Assembly (NCBI GenBank): GCA_021799935.1
Contig: JAJYZM010000001.1
Location: 1-26,794, forward strand
Direction of reading: 5' to 3'
Length of the DNA stretch: 26,794 bases
Origin: a bacterium
GTDB lineage: Bacteria; SZUA-79; Acidulodesulfobacterales; Acidulodesulfobacteraceae
Below, one piece after another: positions 20,770-26,794 of this stretch (its first letter is position 1; each line of letters begins with the position of its first letter). The notes under the pieces were generated by a model, which made no database searches, had not been told where the DNA came from, and saw only the letters and a program-made list of their open reading frames with translations. The translations under genes and the position numbers were made by a program.

Positions 20770-22551
20770 CTAATACATCCTGCTTTCGACTTTTAAATGT
20801 TTAATAGCTTTTTTTGCGTTGAAATCCTTCATGAGATACAGGTAATACGTTCTGACCGGCCTTAATTTTACGTATATGTCGAGCCTGCCTATTTTTTTAA
20901 TAGACTTGAAATACGGCGCATATTTTTTAACCGGATTTAGCATATATTTGTTATCCATAATAAAAAGGGCGTTTTCTCCGTTTATTTTATCGAGATTCTG
21001 CCAGAGGTCGTACTGGTTGAGAAAGCCGGATATATTATAAATATTTACGGCGGGTTTATAGCCGCCGTAATAGACGAGTTCGTCTGCTATGGCATAGTGG
21101 TGCGTAAGTATAAAGAGCGGACTGCAAACCGCCTTATAGCCTTTGTAAACGATGCCGATATACTTTGCGCTATGCCTCCAGCCGAAAAGGTCGTTGGTTA
21201 TGTCGGCGGTGGAAGGCTTGCCGGGAATGTGCGGGATGAAAGAAAACGCCCCGCCTTTTTTAAGGCGTTTTTCCCTGTCGATATAACGTATTATTTTGCC
21301 TACCGGTATGGAATTATAATAAATCTGGTTATAAAGGATATAAGACAAAAAGAAACCGGAAAAGAGGGCGAAATAGACGCAGTATTTCAAAATACGGTAA
21401 GAAAGTTTACGCGTAAGAAGGTCGGCGGCATAGCCCATAATCGGAAATGCCGCAAGATAGCCTATATCCGGCCAGTGGACTAAAATCCTGTGGGAATATC
21501 CGTTGGCGAGGAAAAATAATAGAACAGGCAGGGACAGGCAGACGGAAAACAAAAGAGGCTCTCTATAGTCGAACCATCCGTCAGACGACCGCCCCGTCGG
21601 CCTTCGGCCGACACCCCTCCTTAGAAGGAAGGGAACTTTTTTTAATGAATATACGAACACTCCGATTAAAAATAAGTATATTAACGGGGTAATAACCAAA
21701 ACCTGCCCGAACCAGCCTGCGGCTAAAAGCGGAAAACCGGGCTTAGGGTGCGAAAAACCGTGCGAAAGCTGAAACTTAAACGATATGAAGTTATGCGTAT
21801 AATTCCAGTATATTACAGGCGAAAAAACGATGAGCGCAGAGGCAAGAGCCATATAAGGATAAACCGTTTTCAGAAAATGCCTGTTCCGCTTGGAAACGAG
21901 CAGATACAGAAGGACGGCGGGCGGAATGAGCGCCGCGGTATATTTGCTTAAAAACGCAAAGCCGAGGGAAATACCGGCGAGGAGCCAAAAAAACCGCTCC
22001 GTCGGCCTTCGGCCGACTCCCCTCCTTTTAAGGAGGGGAGTTAAAATATCTGTCTCATTTTTTCGTTCCTGCTTAACTATTTCCTCGCCCCTGTCCGCTT
22101 TTTCTTCTACCGCTTTATAAAAAAATATGAAAAATAACAGGGTAAAAAATAATAGCGGGGCGTCGGGCAGAATCATCACGGAAAGAACTATTCCGAATAT
22201 TACGGCGGACAAAAAGAACAGAAACGAGAAAAAAGCCGCCCGTTTGTTTCTAAATAATATATAGGAAAGGTAATATACTAAAAATCCGTCGAGGAACGAA
22301 AAAACGACCGCTCCTAGCCTGACCGAAAGCTGGCTTTTGCCGAAAAGCCACGTAAATGCGTAAATAATCCAGCCGACGAGGGGGGCGTCGTCTAGATAAC
22401 CCAAAGAAGGTTTCAGCGACCATACATAATAATGCGCTTCGTCGTTGCCGAGGTTAAGATTCGAAGCAAGATGAATATGAACGATAAGCGCAAAAAGAGA
22501 AACGAGGATTAAATAAATCTCGTATTTGAATTTGCCTATATATGAACTCAA
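20770..22551 (-). CDS. GT39/ArnT-like membrane glycosyltransferase with two palindromic-element insertions
   Basis: This is a polytopic inner-membrane protein of 593 residues with about a dozen hydrophobic segments. The first loop has NDEAHYYVWSLKPSLGYLDD, then APLVGW, matching the PMT_2/ArnT pattern DEAyY...GY-x-x-xPPLVAW with the catalytic Asp. Such enzymes move a sugar from a polyprenyl phosphate to lipid, glycan or protein on the periplasmic side. Two loops between membrane segments carry near-identical inserts, TPLLKRRGVGRRPTER (171-186) and VPFLLRRGVGRRPTGR (about 306-321), encoded by palindromic DNA repeats. The start is TTG 22551 with AGCAGG upstream; the next Met is far inside the conserved region. 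It follows the kinase gene by 20 bp. Confidence 0.85.
   Translation of the reverse strand: MSSYIGKFKYEIYLILVSLFALIVHIHLASNLNLGNDEAHYYVWSLKPSLGYLDDAPLVGWIIYAFTWLFGKSQLSVRLGAVVFSFLDGFLVYYLSYILFRNKRAAFFSFLFFLSAVIFGIVLSVMILPDAPLLFFTLLFFIFFYKAVEEKADRGEEIVKQERKNETDILTPLLKRRGVGRRPTERFFWLLAGISLGFAFLSKYTAALIPPAVLLYLLVSKRNRHFLKTVYPYMALASALIVFSPVIYWNYTHNFISFKFQLSHGFSHPKPGFPLLAAGWFGQVLVITPLIYLFLIGVFVYSLKKVPFLLRRGVGRRPTGRSSDGWFDYREPLLFSVCLSLPVLLFFLANGYSHRILVHWPDIGYLAAFPIMGYAADLLTRKLSYRILKYCVYFALFSGFFLSYILYNQIYYNSIPVGKIIRYIDREKRLKKGGAFSFIPHIPGKPSTADITNDLFGWRHSAKYIGIVYKGYKAVCSPLFILTHHYAIADELVYYGGYKPAVNIYNISGFLNQYDLWQNLDKINGENALFIMDNKYMLNPVKKYAPYFKSIKKIGRLDIYVKLRPVRTYYLYLMKDFNAKKAIKHLKVESRMY
21587..21636 (-). 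repeat. In-frame palindromic element, copy 1
   Basis: It has two adjacent hairpins on the coding strand: a CCCTTCC/GGAGGGG-type stem, then a GTCGGCCGAAGGCCGAC stem, ending in GGGGCGGTC. It is translated as VPFLLRRGVGRRPTGR in the glycosyltransferase and lies in a loop between membrane segments. Confidence 0.85.
21993..22043 (-). repeat. In-frame palindromic element, copy 2
   Basis: This is the most regular copy. CTCCCCTCCTT pairs with AAGGAGGGGAG, then GTCGGCC pairs with GGCCGAC around GAA. It is translated as TPLLKRRGVGRRPTER in the glycosyltransferase. The flanking loop (148-170) is highly charged and also longer than relatives would need. Confidence 0.88.
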
Positions 22552-22571
22552 TTTTTGCCTGCTAAAATTTA

Positions 22572-24389
22572 TTATAAACCGCCGGTTGCATCCTTTGCAA
22601 TTATAGTTTTCATTAATCCGTTAAATCTGTCTTTCAGTTCCAAAGCGGCGTCGGCCTGCGCAAATAAGGCGGCATAGGCGGCGGTCATGGACGCTAATTC
22701 TTTTTCCGAAGGCTCTTCGAAATAGTTTTTCTGATTGAAATAAACTGCGGAGTCCGCTTCGGAGTAATCCGTTAAACCGCCCGCGGCCGAATCGGCGTTT
22801 GCGCCGAACCTGTCCGCAAGCCTTTTTAATATAATTTCTTCTTTTTCGTCATATATTTTAGAATATACGAATATAAAAATACAGTCTTTTTTATTAAAAC
22901 TGTTAATTATTTTTTCGCGGTTGTCGCGTTTTAAGAATGTCGCATCGAATATTACGTTTCCGCCTTTTTCAAATTTTTCTAGTCCTTCTTTTAATAAATT
23001 TTCATAAACCTTTATATCTGCATCGGCCGAATATTTAACGGCTCTGCCGGAAGAGCCGTATAAATCCCGTCTGATTTTATCGGTGGAGACGACGCGCGCG
23101 TAAAACCACTCGGAAAGCAGTCGGGAAAGCAAAGACTTGCCGGCGCCGGAAAGACCGCAGTTAAGGATAACGACCCGCTTTTGTGCAAGCGCAAGGTAAA
23201 AAGCCGCCAGATTAAGATATTTAAGGGCTTTTAAGGGCGCGTCTTCTCCCGGGGAAAGAAGGGAAATTTTGCATCTTACTATAGCCCTGTAAGATTTAAA
23301 AAAAGGTATCACCGAAGGTTCGTATTTCTCGAACGGGGCTATGGATTTTAAATAGTTAAAACAGTTTTTATAATAGCCGAAAAACAGGACGGATTCGTAA
23401 AAATAGCCGTTAAATTCAAAGTCCATAAGCAAAAAAGCTATATCGAGATATATATCCTGGCATCTGTATCTTTCGCCGAATTCGACGCAGTCCATAAGGC
23501 AGATGCCGTTAACGCGGCGGGGGTCCATAACGGCGATATGCTCCATTCTTAAATCTCCGTGAACGTCTCTGACGAAGCCGCCTTCGGCGCGGAGGCGGAT
23601 AAATTCGGAAAAGAGCGGGGACGAAAGGAAAGAGGGATAAGATGCAACCGCCCCGTCAGGCGAAGCCTGACTCCCATCATTATTAAAGAAGGGGGCTATT
23701 TTGCGGTAATATTCTTTTATCGTTTCGTAATTGTCGTCCCAGTTTGCCTTATAAACACCGTAATTGCCGAATTGAGAAATTCTTTTGGAGGTTCCGGCGT
23801 TCTTATGAAACAGGTATATTTTTTTTGCCGCCTTTTTTAATATGCCGTCTATATTCACGGAGGTACTGACAGTTTCAGGTTTGCCGTATTTGCTAATTTT
23901 ATCAAGTTTGCCGCTTTTCAGAATATTGCCTAAAAAACGGCCGGAATTTATCCTTCTCATCCTGACGAAAACGTCTATAAGCCTGCCGCCCTTAAATCCG
24001 GTGAACAGCCTGCCTTCTTTTTGCCTGAGTTCTACTAAATTCAGATAAATGCCGGAACAGGCTCTTCTGTTTAAAGACAGTTCCTTTTTTGCGAAAAAAA
24101 TTCTTTTCTCGAGGGTCGTATAATCGACGAAGCCGAAATTAACCGGCCTTTTTTGCTTGTAGGCGAACTTAGGGGTAAGATAAATACGGGATATATGAGT
24201 TTCGATAAGCGCTACGTCAGGACCGCCCCGCCCTAACGGGCTCCCCTCATTAAAAACAGAAAAGGGGATAGATTTATTTATTCCCAGGTTGCTATTTGAC
24301 TTTTCCGAATTGTTCGTTTGGGAATAAAAAATATCTACCCTCTTTTTCGACTCTTCTTTCGATTCTTCTTCGCTTTCTTTATCGCGCAT
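22572..24389 (-). CDS. Bifunctional APH-like / P-loop kinase protein with two palindromic-element insertions
   Basis: This is a 605-residue fusion. The N-terminal APH-like half starts at about residue 62 (IETHISRIYLTPKFAYKQKRP, then FGFVDY) and has the kinase catalytic loop VHGDLRMEHI (276-285) and downstream metal-binding MDCVEF. The C-terminal half is a P-loop kinase with Walker A GLSGAGKS (412-419), then STDKIRRDLYG and VIFDATFLKRDNR, as in AAA_33/gluconokinase-like proteins. This fusion is known from many proteobacteria; its substrate is not established and drug resistance is not implied. Residues 1-61 are low-complexity and include one repeat-encoded insert (about 41-58); another lies at about 231-248. 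AAGGA precedes the ATG, which begins 6 bp after the sigma-factor stop. Confidence 0.88.
   Translation of the reverse strand: MRDKESEEESKEESKKRVDIFYSQTNNSEKSNSNLGINKSIPFSVFNEGSPLGRGGPDVALIETHISRIYLTPKFAYKQKRPVNFGFVDYTTLEKRIFFAKKELSLNRRACSGIYLNLVELRQKEGRLFTGFKGGRLIDVFVRMRRINSGRFLGNILKSGKLDKISKYGKPETVSTSVNIDGILKKAAKKIYLFHKNAGTSKRISQFGNYGVYKANWDDNYETIKEYYRKIAPFFNNDGSQASPDGAVASYPSFLSSPLFSEFIRLRAEGGFVRDVHGDLRMEHIAVMDPRRVNGICLMDCVEFGERYRCQDIYLDIAFLLMDFEFNGYFYESVLFFGYYKNCFNYLKSIAPFEKYEPSVIPFFKSYRAIVRCKISLLSPGEDAPLKALKYLNLAAFYLALAQKRVVILNCGLSGAGKSLLSRLLSEWFYARVVSTDKIRRDLYGSSGRAVKYSADADIKVYENLLKEGLEKFEKGGNVIFDATFLKRDNREKIINSFNKKDCIFIFVYSKIYDEKEEIILKRLADRFGANADSAAGGLTDYSEADSAVYFNQKNYFEEPSEKELASMTAAYAALFAQADAALELKDRFNGLMKTIIAKDATGGL
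23647..23696 (-). repeat. In-frame palindromic element, copy 3 (diverged)
   Basis: Same layout as copies 1 and 2, but hairpin 1 has changed to GTCAGGCTTCGCCTGAC, still self-complementary. The CCCCTTCTTT arm of hairpin 2 is retained and its partner is degraded. It is translated APFFNNDGSQASPDGAV in the kinase gene, in the same frame as the other copies. Confidence 0.75.
24221..24268 (-). repeat. In-frame palindromic element, copy 4 (diverged)
   Basis: Hairpin 1 is shortened to GCCC-GTTA-GGGC and hairpin 2 to ATCCCCTTTT...GAGGGGAG. It ends in the shared GGGGCGGTC. It is translated IPFSVFNEGSPLGRGGPD near the N-terminus of the kinase, in the same frame. Confidence 0.7.
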
Positions 24390-24395
24390 CGGCGT

Positions 24396-25322
24396 TTATC
24401 CTTCCAAACCGGCGTCTGCAGCCATTTTTCTGAGTTTCTTCAAGGATTTGACTTCTATCTGCCTTATGCGTTCCTTTGTAAGACCGAAAATAAGTCCCAC
24501 TTCGTTAAGCGTCCACGGCTTTTCGTAATTAAGCCCGTATCTTAAAAATATAACTTTTCTTTCTATATCGGCAAGATTGAACAGCCATTTATTGAGGAGA
24601 TTCAGGGTTTCGATTTTGTCGAGAATATCTAAGGGCGAAGTAGCGTTTTCGTCGGCTTTAATTAAATTGGAAAAAGACATATTTGCGTCGTCTTCGTCGC
24701 CGTTCTGCGAATAAGGCGCATCTAAAGAGTAAATATTGCCGATTAAACCTAAAATCTTTTCTAATTTTTTTTCTTTAATGCCCATATGTCCGGCTACTTC
24801 GCTGAAATTAGGCTCTCTTTTGATTTCGCCGGTAACTTCCTTTATCGCCCTCGTATATTTATAAAGGTTTTCGGATATGTGTATAGGAAGCCTCACGACC
24901 CTGCCGGAATTCAGTATTCCCCGTTCTATCGTCTGCCTTATCCACCATATGGCATATGTAGAAAACCTGAATCCTTTTTTAGGTTTGAATCTTTCCACTG
25001 CTTTTATGAGTCCGATATTTCCTTCCATAATGAGGTCGTCGAAGGACAGGCCCCTTCCGAGGAACTTTTTTGCTACGCTGATTACAAGACCGAGATTGGA
25101 TTTTATCATCAAATCCCTTGCCCGTTCGTCCCCTTCGCCGATTTTAAGCGCAATTTCGTATTCCTGTTCTTTGGTAAGAAGCGGATATTTTTTCAGGTAT
25201 TTAAGATACTGGCTGGAAATTACGTTGTCTTCGGGTTTAGCATGCTTGCCGCCGAAATCGTTTTCGGCAATATCCGATACCGGTTCGTCAGAAACCGCAC
25301 CGTTGAGGCGTTTGCGCTTCAT
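24396..25322 (-). CDS. rpoS: RpoS-like group 2 sigma-70 family factor
   Basis: This is a primary-like sigma factor of 308 residues without the large region 1.1 insert of RpoD. An acidic, variable N-terminus (1-33) precedes region 1.2 (SQYLKYLKKYPLLTKEQEYE). Region 2 (71-140) has the canonical NLGLVISVAKKF, DLIMEGNIGLIKAVERF and FRFSTYAIWWIRQTI. Region 3 starts with VVRLPIHISENL, and region 4 has WTLNEVGLIFGLTKERIRQIE. Size and the surE-pcm-rpoS order (as in E. coli, where nlpD lies between pcm and rpoS) support RpoS-like. A flagellar or heat-shock sigma is less likely given the region 3 sequence. It overlaps pcm by 35 bp; the ribosome site is weak, so translation is probably coupled. Confidence 0.85.
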   Translation of the reverse strand: MKRKRLNGAVSDEPVSDIAENDFGGKHAKPEDNVISSQYLKYLKKYPLLTKEQEYEIALKIGEGDERARDLMIKSNLGLVISVAKKFLGRGLSFDDLIMEGNIGLIKAVERFKPKKGFRFSTYAIWWIRQTIERGILNSGRVVRLPIHISENLYKYTRAIKEVTGEIKREPNFSEVAGHMGIKEKKLEKILGLIGNIYSLDAPYSQNGDEDDANMSFSNLIKADENATSPLDILDKIETLNLLNKWLFNLADIERKVIFLRYGLNYEKPWTLNEVGLIFGLTKERIRQIEVKSLKKLRKMAADAGLEG

Positions 25323-25941
25323 ATCCGTTTTTCCCTATAAGTTTGACAAAATTTGCCGGAGCGATTTCCTTCGAGAACATAGCTCCTTTTTTCTTTTCGA
25401 TTATGCAGATATTCTGAGAGCCGTTCCTCTCTACGGGCGCAACCATAATACCGCCTTCGCCGAGCTGGTTAAACAGGAACGAAGGAATATCGGGCGAACA
25501 GGCCGTTATAAGTATCCTGTCGTAAGGGGCGTATTCTCCGAAGCCTATCGACCCGTCGCCTATAATAAAAGTCACGGTATGTATATTTAACGACTCTATA
25601 ACGCTTCTTGCTTTTAAAGACAAATCCCTTATGCGCTCAATAGTAAAAACCGAAGAGCAGAGCTGCGAGAGGACGGCCGCTTGATAACCCGAACCCGTCC
25701 CTATCTCTAAAACTTTATGTTCTTTATTTAAGTCCAGCGCCTGCGTCATAAGCGCCACGGTATAAACGCTGGAAATAGTCTGATTATGCCCTATGGGGAG
25801 CGGAGATTCCCCCCAGCACATATCGGCGGTCCTGAAAGGCAGTTCGACGAATCTCTCCCTCGGAATCTTGCCGAGGGCATCGAGGACGGCGGCGGAGGCT
25901 ATGCCTTTAGACTTCAGGCTGTCGGCTATTTTTGCATTCAT
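25288..25941 (-). CDS. pcm: Protein-L-isoaspartate O-methyltransferase
   Basis: Pcm methylates isoaspartyl residues in aged proteins so that they can revert. The 217-residue length is normal. Motifs include IPRERFVELPFRTADMCWGE, the SAM-binding VLEIGTGSGYQAAVL (77-91), and DRILITACSPDIPSFLFNQL followed by GEGGIMVAPV. The motif after GHNQTIS reads SVYTVALMT, where relatives usually have QPYIVALMT; this is a mild change near the active site. It lies 11 bp after surE and overlaps the sigma-factor gene. Grouping with surE and a stationary-phase sigma fits a long-term survival role. Confidence 0.95.
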   Translation of the reverse strand: MNAKIADSLKSKGIASAAVLDALGKIPRERFVELPFRTADMCWGESPLPIGHNQTISSVYTVALMTQALDLNKEHKVLEIGTGSGYQAAVLSQLCSSVFTIERIRDLSLKARSVIESLNIHTVTFIIGDGSIGFGEYAPYDRILITACSPDIPSFLFNQLGEGGIMVAPVERNGSQNICIIEKKKGAMFSKEIAPANFVKLIGKNGYEAQTPQRCGF

Positions 25942-25952
25942 ATCGTAATATT

Positions 25953-26762
25953 TTAAATTTCATTTAAAGATAAATCGGTATTTTTTAATTTTTCTATAGT
26001 TTTATAATTAGTCATATCGAGATGAATCGGCGTAACGGAAATAAGCCCGCTATGAACGGCTTCGTAATCGCTTCCTTCGATATCGTCGAACCTTATATTC
26101 TTTCCCCATATCCAGTAATATTTTCTTCCCCTCGGGTCCATTTTTTCGACTACAAAGTCCTCGAAATAACGCTTGCCCTGCTTAGTAATGCGGTATTCGA
26201 AAGGATTCTTTTCTTTTTTAATTATCGTCTGGGGAATGTTCACGTTTAAAAGAGTATTTTCCGAAAAACCGCTTTTATTGAAAACGGATGCAAGGTTGGA
26301 TACGAACCGCGCCGCTTTCCTGAAAGAGGCTTCGAGGTCTTCTTCGAGCGATGCGTCTTTAGGAAGATAACCGCCTCCTTTATTTACGACTAAAGAAACG
26401 GCTATCGATTTTATCCCCATAACCGCACCCTCCATAGCGGCGGAAACCGTTCCGGAATAAATAACGTCGTCGCAGATATTGCCGCCGTAGTTTATGCCGG
26501 AAATAACAAGGTCGGGCTTTGTTTTTAAAACGGAGTGGACTGCAATATTGACCGCGTCGGCAGGCGTACCGTCGACGGAGTATATATTAGGTTTGAGCTC
26601 GTTGACCCTTAAAGGCCTGTCTATTGTAAGCGAGTGGGAACTGGCGCTTCTTTCTCTGTCCGGAGCTACAATAACGACGTCGGCGGATTTCTTAAGCTCT
26701 TCGAATAAAATATTTATTCCCGTCGCATAAACCCCGTCGTCGTTTGAAAGAAGAATATTCAA
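25953..26762 (-). CDS. surE: 5'-nucleotidase SurE
   Basis: SurE is a metal-dependent phosphatase acting on nucleoside 5'- and 3'-monophosphates and short polyphosphates. Metal ligands are visible as D8 and D9 (SNDDG), S39 (APDRERSASS) and N91 (SGINYGGN); GTPADAVNIA and SGTVSAAMEG complete the signature. The length of 269 is normal. The start codon is TTG with AAGGA 7 bp upstream; the frame stays open to the window edge, but the TTG matches the family's N-terminus exactly. It heads the surE-pcm-rpoS-kinase-glycosyltransferase run seen here; its promoter lies outside the window. Confidence 0.95.
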   Translation of the reverse strand: MNILLSNDDGVYATGINILFEELKKSADVVIVAPDRERSASSHSLTIDRPLRVNELKPNIYSVDGTPADAVNIAVHSVLKTKPDLVISGINYGGNICDDVIYSGTVSAAMEGAVMGIKSIAVSLVVNKGGGYLPKDASLEEDLEASFRKAARFVSNLASVFNKSGFSENTLLNVNIPQTIIKKEKNPFEYRITKQGKRYFEDFVVEKMDPRGRKYYWIWGKNIRFDDIEGSDYEAVHSGLISVTPIHLDMTNYKTIEKLKNTDLSLNEI

Positions 26763-26794
26763 TTTTAGTTCCTTGTTTTTCTTGACGACAAAAG

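Noticed and set aside
22572..24389. Aminoglycoside-resistance gene
   Set aside because: The APH-like fold is shared by many small-molecule kinases; the fusion with an AAA_33-type kinase is a common chromosomal family with no established resistance role.
24877..25590. Plus-strand open frame of 237 codons
   Set aside because: It lies opposite the well-supported sigma-factor and pcm genes, has no recognisable domain, and its amino acids look like complement-strand shadow coding.
1..26794. CRISPR arrays, tRNA or rRNA genes, insertion sequences
   Set aside because: No regularly spaced direct repeats, no tRNA cloverleaf with CCA-proximal TTCGA arm, no rRNA-like stretches and no transposase-like protein were seen.

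Overview
The window is AT-rich, densely coded bacterial chromosome with 18 complete genes and one gene running off the left edge. No rRNA, tRNA, CRISPR array, phage or transposase gene was seen. Gene order (pilB-pilT-pilC-pilS-pilR as in Geobacter-type bacteria; surE-pcm-rpoS; xseB-ispA-dxs), two sigma-54 activators and c-type cytochromes suggest a deltaproteobacterium-like (Desulfobacterota-type) Gram-negative. A low-GC lineage such as the acid-environment Acidulodesulfobacterales is possible, but that is inference.

Layout. (1) 1-119, minus: start of an unidentified gene, perhaps rimP, behind its own promoter and a leader hairpin that could attenuate. (2) 223-9705, minus: aroE, pilB, pilT, pilC, pilS, pilR, truA. 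This is the type IV pilus motor and platform with a two-component system, but no pilin gene follows pilR. (3) 9849-15371, plus: xseB, ispA, dxs, tlyA and a TPR protein, with overlapping or tightly spaced genes behind a strong promoter that faces the aroE promoter. ispA and dxs supply isoprenoid precursors. (4) 15368-17806, minus: a second histidine kinase/NtrC-type regulator pair. (5) 17954-20609, minus: a fused monoheme cytochrome/beta-barrel protein resembling Cyc2 iron oxidases, a small monoheme cytochrome c, and apt. The barrel gene has two strong promoters, a hairpin, a Fur-like site and an orphan Shine-Dalgarno sequence upstream. (6) 20770-26762, minus: surE, pcm, an RpoS-like sigma factor, a fused APH-like/P-loop kinase and a GT39-type membrane glycosyltransferase.

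The most unusual signals are two. First, four copies of a two-hairpin palindromic element lie inside the coding sequences of the kinase and the glycosyltransferase, all in the same orientation and reading frame, so each adds about 17 residues; this resembles Rickettsia palindromic elements. Second, the Cyc2-like porin-cytochrome sits beside a periplasmic-type cytochrome, a possible outer-membrane electron conduit with elaborate upstream control. Several promoters also place the transcription start on or next to the start codon (xseB, the second kinase, perhaps truA), suggesting leaderless mRNAs.
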